A DNA stretch of 64,000 nt from Paraescarpia echinospica. Lineage: Eukaryota; Annelida; Polychaeta; Sabellida; Siboglinidae. The stretch covers positions 71,054,049-71,118,048 of the forward strand of contig CM034531.1 in NCBI GenBank assembly GCA_020002185.1, written 5' to 3'. Of the stretch, positions 58,401 to 64,000 are shown piece after piece. The notes under the pieces are model-generated. The model was not told where the DNA came from, ran no database searches, and saw nothing but the letters and a program-made list of their open reading frames with translations. Both the position numbers and the translations under genes were made by a program. Position 1 is the stretch's first letter. The number at the start of each line of letters is the position of its first letter.

Positions 58401-61400
58401 CTAGTGTCTTTCCCTGAAACTTGCTGAATGCTTCTGATGCCTCTACACTGACTTTTTCAATGCCTTCATCATTTAACTCTCCCTGAAACAGGACATGATA
58501 AATTAAGTTTTGCCTTAAATATCGGCATAGATGACAACAAAGATGGTTAAATTGAGAAGAATGATTTAAAATAAGAAATTTCATGCATAACAAGTTTTTA
58601 ATTGTTATTTGACCTTGACAAAAATTATTTACTCAAATATTGTTCTTAATGTTCAATTGACAACACAACACAATTGTCACACCATTACTACTATAAATAA
58701 CATTAATTAAAGTCTGAAACAAGCAAGCAACTTGATGGTTAAAAAGTGAAAATGCAGTAGTGATACTTCAATAATATACATAGAACTTGTAAACCTGGAT
58801 TTGTACATTTATTCTAACAAAGAGTCAAGCAACCTCTGATTGCATCACAAAGTATACAAGTCGTTACATAAGTTTACCTCTTCCTTGTCCTGATCAGCCT
58901 CTGGTAGTTCATCAGTCTCGTACACATCTGGCTCATCCGCAGCCTGGGGCAAGACAACAGATAACTCAAACATGTGATGAAAAGTAAAATGTAATACTTG
59001 GGATAATTTACTCAAATCTTGGTGTCTTTGCCAGGAGAAATGAAGCAATTTGCACTCGTCTAGGATAGACACTTCATATCTGGTGTCTTTGCCAGGAGAA
59101 ATGAAGCAATTTGCACTCGTCTAGGATAGACACTTCATATCTGGTGTCTTTGCCAGGAGAAATGAAACATCCGACACAGGGAACTTTCCGAAAAGGAAAA
59201 TATTGATTCACAAAGTGCCACCAACAAAATGAGTGTGAATGCTGAACGTCATATGCAATTCAAAAAGATGCATACTCTGACTCAGAATCACAGATGCATA
59301 AACGAGCTTAACTTTGAGTTGAGATTTCTTCACAGAAGTGAACAAAGTTCTTTTAAAAATAATAATTTTTTAATTGCCATGAAGTGGGGACTACAAACAT
59401 GTTTCCTGTGTTATTTAGCCTAAGGTTAAGCCATAACCTACGCTGAAACGTCAATGACAAAGTATATTTAGAAGACATTTGTATTATCATTTCACTCGTA
59501 AATTGTGGAATGGGCTACCATAAATTTACATAAATAATCTTAAATGATTTGTTGCAACACGAATCACAAGAGTGTGTGGGACAATTCCTAGACTTAATGT
59601 ATAGCATTGGATTGTATCCACTAATAACCCAACCAACCAGAATAACACATACTACTAATCCCCTTATTGATAATGTATTTACAACTTATATTGAGCAGCA
59701 TTATGCTTGTGGATTACTCGTAAATGATATAAATGATCACCTACCAATACAGCCACTGCAGCTAAAATTAAATTTGTTGACAACAATTATCAAAATGTGA
59801 TTTTGCTGTATTCTGGTAGCATTTTATGTTTACTACTAATAAAGATCTCTTTTATAACATTTACATACCTCCAAGTAACTTATATTCACAGATAAAGTAT
59901 GCTTATGTCATGTAATAAATCCCATTACCGAATCTTTGACAGCCATTTGCACCTGTTTACTAAAACCGGTGTTTTTCCAATTTGGAAACATCATATCTTT
60001 GGAAGTAATGATGCTAGATTAATGAAATTTTCACTGATGTGTTCCTTGCTATCGTCTCTATGCAGTGTTGAAGAGATATTTTTTATTTTACTTTTAGTTA
60101 TGTGGTGAACATAATGATCATAATAAAAAAATGTTTTTTTTACTAACAAAATTGAAACATATTTTTTAAATATTAAATAATAACAATACATAAAATATAG
60201 CTTTGACATTGCATAGAATGATGTGTTGTAAATAAGAAATAGACAGAATTACACTGATTACTGCATTATTATAGGGGCTACAATGTTTCCAAATTGTGCT
60301 ATATTTTTCCTATCAGGTGGCCATCTTTGATTGTTGCCATGGAAATGGGGGTTCTGGCAGAACAAATTTCAATATATTTTATTCAATAAGACATACTCTA
60401 CAACTTGGGCACAAAACATTGCATTTCGCTTTTGTCAATTCTGAAATATCAGAAATAAATGTATTTTTACATTTTATTTATTTTGTACTAACCATATTTA
60501 TATAACTATGTGAACTACAGTATGGCTATTTTTCCTTGTATATGTACGCAACTGGGATGTGTGCAATATTCACGCATTCATCTGATAATATCTCTAATTT
60601 GATTTACTATAACATATAGTTAACTAGGGAATACATTAACTACAAGTTTTTTTAACTTCTTGTGTATTTCTTTCAAACAACATTATATATAATACATTAT
60701 ATGTACAACAAAATCATGTTGAGGCAATTACTACCAATACTGTTTGTTTGAATAAAACACATTGTATTGTATAATGTTGACAGCTGGGTACTTGTGTCGA
60801 ATCCGGACCCACCTCACTTTGCAATTATAACTTGAGTTTTGCTTAACTTTGATACCTCAGTGCATTAGTTCCATCATTCAACATCATCCAAGGCATATTT
60901 ATATTATGAAAATATTGTGTCTTAGTGTACTTTTGAAGCCCAAATAGCGACCCAGTTTGTGCTAGTCTGCGCTAAAGCCCTGTGCGGGCTGGAAATCTGA
61001 GCCCACACCCACCCCGCAACTATGTCATTTGACCCGCAGCCCGCCCCGCATATTACAACTTAGCCCGCCCCGCATATTTTGCCACATCCTGGCCTGCAGC
61101 CCGCCCCACCCCGCAGTAACTTTGCCCGCAACCCGCCCCGCAGTAATTAGTCAAGTCAGCCCGCACCCGCCCCGCAGCCCACAACAGCTGACATGGAATC
61201 ATTAAAAATATATCCTCTTTATTAATCGTTGTTGTTTACAATATAAACAAATGCACGGCGCTGGGTGACAACCATGTCGTACTTGGAATTCCATCTTTAA
61301 TAAAAATAGAACCCTTGTCATTATAATGTAAATGCCTGAAGGTGATAAGCAGACCTGGGGCAAAGTAAAGGTATGAGTACAAATTTTAATGTATTTTCAA

Positions 61401-62893
61401 ATTATTAATTAATCTAATTGATATAACTCAGCACAAGTGAATATGCAATGGCAGTTGACCATTTTTTTATGAGGAACAATGAAATTCACACCGCTGGCAT
61501 TAATTTCAGTGGCATCCTACGATCCTATAATCTATTTGCCATTGTACTGCATGAACACAAGTTGTTTAAAGGTTGAGTCTGGTGCACAAAGGCGGTGTTG
61601 CAATTTGCAATCTGCTGATATTAGAATTAGTTAGCAATTTATATTTTCTGATTGTAGACTACTGATTGTTGAGAGGGTTTTCATATGTCCATATAACAGG
61701 CTCAAAATCCCCTCTGGACCAGGCTACTGGCACCGGATTATACTAGTGTAGAAGGCAGTTTGACTTGAGCCATCTTATTTCTACAGAGGAAAACTGACAG
61801 TTCTTGTTCTTAGCAGTTAGGCAGTGTCAGCCAGTGCCAAGTGGCATGGTCTCCAGTCTCCATACATCAAAGGCATTTCCTGTCTAATTGGTGGGGGTAA
61901 CTGCTCTTTATGGACATCCTGGTGGCTTAATTACACAAACAGATTGACAGCCTGAACTGATACTTCCATCTGGAAGAAGCCAGTAATCACACCTGACTGA
62001 AGCTGGCAAGGCAGGCCAGCACATGTTATCATAACACTGTTTAAACACAAACAAAAGGGCAATCTGGTAATCCCCAATTAATTAGCTCAAAGAATGTCCC
62101 ACCTTTGAGTAACTGGTGACCATTATTGAGTTACAAAAATCAGCCTGCAGTAGCCCGCATGAAGAAATTACTAGCCCGCAGACCGCCCCGCCCCGCAGTG
62201 ACCTGACCCGCAGACTGCCCCGCACAAATTGAAACTTAACCCGCACCGCAACAACAACAAAAAAGAGCTTTAGTCTGCGCCACTGTGGCCATGCGTTACT
62301 GCATCGCGCACGTAAAATGAGCAATATAGCAGCGTATGTTGATGCAAACTGGGCCCGGGGCACTTTTAAAAGTGCACTAATCCGCAATATTCTGGGATAA
62401 TGTTGAATGGTGGAACTAACACACTGAGGTATCAAAGTTACGCAAAACTCAAGTTATAATGGCGAAATCGAAGATGGGTCCGGATTAGTGTCGATGGCTG
62501 TAGACCGCTGGCGAAACCACCTACACATCTGCTACTCACCCCGAGTCTGACTCACTCTGTGACTCACACCACCACTTCACTAAGACTCACACCCTTCACA
62601 GATTATGAGATACAACTGTAACCGATTACAGTCACGTGACTGAGTTAGTGACACTGTGACTGTCACTGAGTGACACTGACAGTGACAGCCGATCTAACCA
62701 GGGTTCGGCCTTTTAAAATGTCAAATTCCTTAAACAGAAGACTGACCGAGTCAGGCTGAATATCATGCATCCAGAAATAATATAAGTAAATTCTACAATA
62801 ACAGAATGCTGTCTTGTTATTAATATATATGTTCATTTTAAACGCAAACAAACTTACGATCCCGGGAAGGTTTGCATATTTTGGATCTGCCAT
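46409..62893 (-). CDS. dctn2: Dynactin subunit 2 (dynamitin, p50), complete
   Basis: Thirteen exons join in frame: 62858-62893, 58878-58943, 58386-58482, 57606-57673, 57000-57098, 56286-56443, 53828-53981, 53291-53356, 52943-52981, 52350-52499, 50475-50577, 49916-50007 and 46409-46495. They give 404 residues, close to the roughly 400 of vertebrate dynamitin. The protein starts [12 protein letters not shown] and continues with [40 protein letters not shown] and the coiled-coil HLEKVLG, then [14 protein letters not shown], all hallmark dynamitin segments. The rest is heptad-rich, and the protein ends RLKAVKK. Dynamitin is a shoulder subunit of dynactin, which links dynein to cargo in the cytoplasm. 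Exon 9 is only 39 nt and exon 1 has 36 coding nt. The introns carry minisatellites, LINE pieces and MITEs. No coding lesion is seen, so the gene looks functional. Confidence 0.96.
46664..49423 (-). repeat. dctn2: 44-bp minisatellite, about 60 copies
   Basis: A 2.7-kb head-to-tail array of a 44-bp unit containing CACTGAGAACACACCTTACA and (G/A)GG(C/T)(C/A)TAGCAAGACACTA. It fills most of intron 12 of dctn2 (46496-49915). Variants such as AATAAA/AACAAA, GGCCTAG/GGTATAG/GGTCTAG and TTACAAG/TTTCAAG are intermixed. A few units are deleted internally. Confidence 0.96.
50838..51957 (-). repeat. dctn2: 33-bp minisatellite, about 33 copies, in dctn2 intron 10
   Basis: The unit contains GAGGAGAGACATGGATGTGG and CAGTGGTTGTGGT. 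Because 33 is divisible by 3 and the unit lacks stops in several frames, long frames of up to 425 codons open on both strands. They encode only an 11-residue repeat and lie within an intron whose borders are fixed by dctn2 exons 10 and 11, so I do not call them genes. Confidence 0.95.
55249..55900 (+). repeat. Dispersed repeat, copy A (dctn2 intron 6)
   Basis: From AGCTAAAAT through TTACTATTAATAAAGATCTC, ACAGCCATTT, TTTCCAATTTGGAAAC and TTGATTGTTGCCATGGAAA, this stretch parallels 59758-60440 in the same direction with moderate divergence. No coding potential is evident. It may be a piece of a DNA transposon or a LINE UTR. Confidence 0.7.
56450..56840 (-). repeat. dctn2: Degenerate 20-bp repeats in dctn2 intron 5
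   Basis: Imperfect units of GACACAGATGTCAGAATGAT follow the acceptor side of exon 6. Heavy decay suggests an old array. Confidence 0.8.
57906..57980. repeat. Perfect palindrome, 34-nt arms with 7-nt loop
   Basis: The left arm 57906-57939 and right arm 57947-57980 are exact reverse complements around TAACTTG. The arms contain GTATTATTTGGTGGCATAT. It lies in dctn2 intron 3 and would form a strong hairpin. Confidence 0.9.
59025..59165 (+). repeat. 62-bp tandem repeat, about 2.3 copies
   Basis: The unit starts GGTGTCTTTGCCAGGAGAAA and includes GCACTCGTCTAGGATAGACA. It lies in dctn2 intron 1, 80 bases beyond exon 2. Confidence 0.85.
59549..59757 (+). pseudogene. LINE endonuclease fragment in dctn2 intron 1
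   Basis: One frame reads [20 protein letters not shown], then [19 protein letters not shown] and NDINDHLPI. This is the segment of APE-type LINE endonucleases around the catalytic SDHLPI motif, and it resembles the LINE at 9520. The rest of the LINE is absent. Confidence 0.75.
59758..60440 (+). repeat. Dispersed repeat, copy B (dctn2 intron 1)
   Basis: This is the direct counterpart of 55249-55900. It starts right after a LINE endonuclease fragment whose frame runs into it (ending [12 protein letters not shown]), so the repeat may be joined to or inserted in that LINE. Confidence 0.7.
60793..62494. mobile_element. MITE-like element A with GAATCCGGACCCACC ends
   Basis: The left end reads TGTCGAATCCGGACCCACCT and the right end carries the inverted GGGTCCGGATTAGTGTCGA. 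Inner parts (TAACTTGAGTTTTGC, TTTGATACCTCAGTG) also pair in inverted form near 62430-62460. Element B at 63455-63757 is a close relative. Element A is split by an hAT-like insertion at 60973-62272, so the original was about 400 bp. Confidence 0.7.
60973..62272. mobile_element. hAT-like element with perfect 8-bp target duplication, nested in element A
   Basis: GTCTGCGC stands immediately outside both ends (60965-60972 and 62273-62280). The element begins TAAAGCCCT and ends AGAGCTTTA. Both subterminal regions are rich in CCCGCAGCCCGCCCCGC-type repeats (60990-61180, 62140-62250), absent elsewhere in the window. No transposase is seen in the 1.3 kb, so it is nonautonomous. Confidence 0.85.
62631..62640. 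promoter_or_regulatory. E-box GTCACGTGAC near dctn2 exon 1
   Basis: A perfect 10-bp palindrome matching the CLEAR/M-box type E-box lies 220 bp inside dctn2 intron 1. A run of GTGACACTGACAGTGACAG-like text follows. The role is a guess from the motif alone. Confidence 0.3.
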
Positions 62894-63450
62894 TTTGAGG
62901 TACGCACTTTATGTTCCCACCTTCGACTAGACACTAGTGACACCTGGTGTACGCGGTACCAAAGAAGCGATAATAATTCGTCTGTAGCTTTGTTTAATTA
63001 ACAAGATAGTGAACTAAGTATATGTTGTTTTTACTAGAACATAAATAAACGCAAATTCAAAATACCTATAGGTGTGTAACTAATGTTTTTATTTAGTCAA
63101 AATGTAATTTAAACTACTGAGATTACTTGTAATTCTTTGATGATTAAATACAAGTGGGTTGCATAAATGTGCTGTGATTATTTTGGCCTTTGTGCTTTGC
63201 CAATTCCACTTATAACACATCTTCTGCACATTTCGTACAGTAAATGCCAACACTCGGATTTGATTATTCTGGCATTGGGAGTTTAGAGAATAGGATTCCA
63301 GCTCAGTGAGTCCACAAGTTTTGTTCTCTCCATTTCACGGGACACGAACTGTTTGAATGTTGCTATATGTTCAGCACAAAACAACATTTTAAAATTAATT
63401 CTCAATATTGAGATTCACGTTAATTTATATTGTTTAACATACTTATTAGG
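62894..63450. other. Sequence upstream of dctn2, promoter region assumed
   Basis: No coding sequence is seen. The transcription start cannot be placed. ATG 62893 is preceded on the minus strand by GTGCGTACCTCAAA and no upstream in-frame exon was found. Confidence 0.4.
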
Positions 63451-63454
63451 CAGT

Positions 63455-63757
63455 TATGACGAATCCGGACCTACCTCAATTTCCCCGTCATAACTTGAAT
63501 TTTGCCTAACTTTGATAGCTCAGTGATTTGTTCCATCATTCAACATCAACCCATAAATATTTATATTACGAAAATAGTGTGTCTTAATTAGGGCATTTTT
63601 GAGGCCCAAGTACCGACCCGGTTTGCACTAGTCTGCGCCGCTGCAGCTGTGCGTTATCGCCTCAAAAGTTCGCTAAGACGCAACTTTCTTAAACGCGTAA
63701 ATATGCCTGGGTTGTTGGCGAAATTGAGGTGGGTCCGGATTCGACACAAATGCCAAT
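63455..63757. mobile_element. MITE element B, about 300 bp
   Basis: The ends GACGAATCCGGACCTACCTC and the inverted GAGGTGGGTCCGGATTCG mirror one another and match element A. The interior shares TTCCATCATTCAACATCA and CTAGTCTGCGC with element A, including the exact octamer that the nested hAT element hit there. No ORF. Confidence 0.75.
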
Positions 63758-63907
63758 TATTTTGTGAAAAAACGTAATTTATCTACTAGATCAAAATTGA
63801 GAAGCAATACAAGAAGTTTACACCAATAAAATCAACTTCCGGTTCGAACTGTCATTTCACGATACTTGAATAAACTGTAAATATTATTGATTTGAGCGAT
63901 GTATTGA

Positions 63908-64000
63908 TCACCACGACTCGTGTACTACTTGGATTCATTATGCTGATGACGATATTCTTCTCAGTGTACCGTGTCCAGCAATAACACGACTCCAAGTTTT
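63908..64000 (+). pseudogene. Reverse transcriptase YADD-box fragment at right edge
   Basis: One frame reads HYADDDILLSVPCPAITRLQ, resembling the LxYADDIxLLxPxxxxLQ box of LINE reverse transcriptases. The frame upstream is short and the window ends, so only a fragment is supported. Confidence 0.5.

Overview
The window is nuclear DNA of an animal, most likely an invertebrate. It is AT-rich, its genes are split by many introns with GT-AG borders, and dispersed and tandem repeats fill most of the space. CR1-like LINEs, one of them carrying a 2A peptide, hAT-like elements and an animal integrase-type DNA transposon fit a marine invertebrate (mollusc, other lophotrochozoan, or amphioxus). The sequence alone does not settle the lineage. 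A 1000-base run of N (13380-14379) marks one assembly gap.

Three host genes can be read exon by exon. (1) On the plus strand, the last four exons of a MINDY3-type deubiquitinase (14855-19509). (2) On the minus strand, a complete 11-exon, 406-residue TPR protein of the Acl4 / 'probable assembly chaperone of rpl4' family (44538-22130). It is convergent with mindy3 and swollen to 22 kb by transposons. (3) On the minus strand, upstream of it, a complete 13-exon, 404-residue dynactin subunit 2 / dynamitin (62893-46409). They are ordinary housekeeping functions (ubiquitin editing, ribosomal-protein chaperoning, dynein-dynactin transport) with no sign of a joint pathway.

The rest is layered mobile DNA. 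A large terminal-inverted-repeat element of about 11.6 kb occurs twice in the same orientation. Copy 2 (24281-35884) is complete, flanked by TA, and sits inside a 19-bp minisatellite in intron 7 of the TPR gene. Copy 1 (1-13379) lacks its left end at the window edge and its right tip in the gap, and lies upstream of the visible mindy3 exons. Each copy carries an eight-exon integrase-like (DDE) transposase gene. The two copies carry different inactivating lesions. Each also has a second, inverted, decayed partial integrase gene, a duplicated subterminal block, a 232-bp TA-flanked MITE and many microsatellites. Copy 1 alone contains a 3.7-kb CR1-like LINE, and copy 2 preserves the empty site.

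The last mindy3 intron holds a chimeric element (16554-19056). In it a LINE 2A-peptide plus PHD-like segment is fused in frame to the C-terminal half of a Mutator-like transposase. The ORF is followed at once by three tandem copies of a histone-type 3' stem-loop and preceded by CCAAT boxes. This is the most unusual signal in the window. The TPR gene introns also hold a nested LINE/hAT pair and a tRNA-derived SINE. The dctn2 introns hold 44-bp and 33-bp minisatellites, a perfect 34-nt palindrome, an hAT-like element nested in a MITE with a perfect 8-bp target duplication, and LINE fragments.
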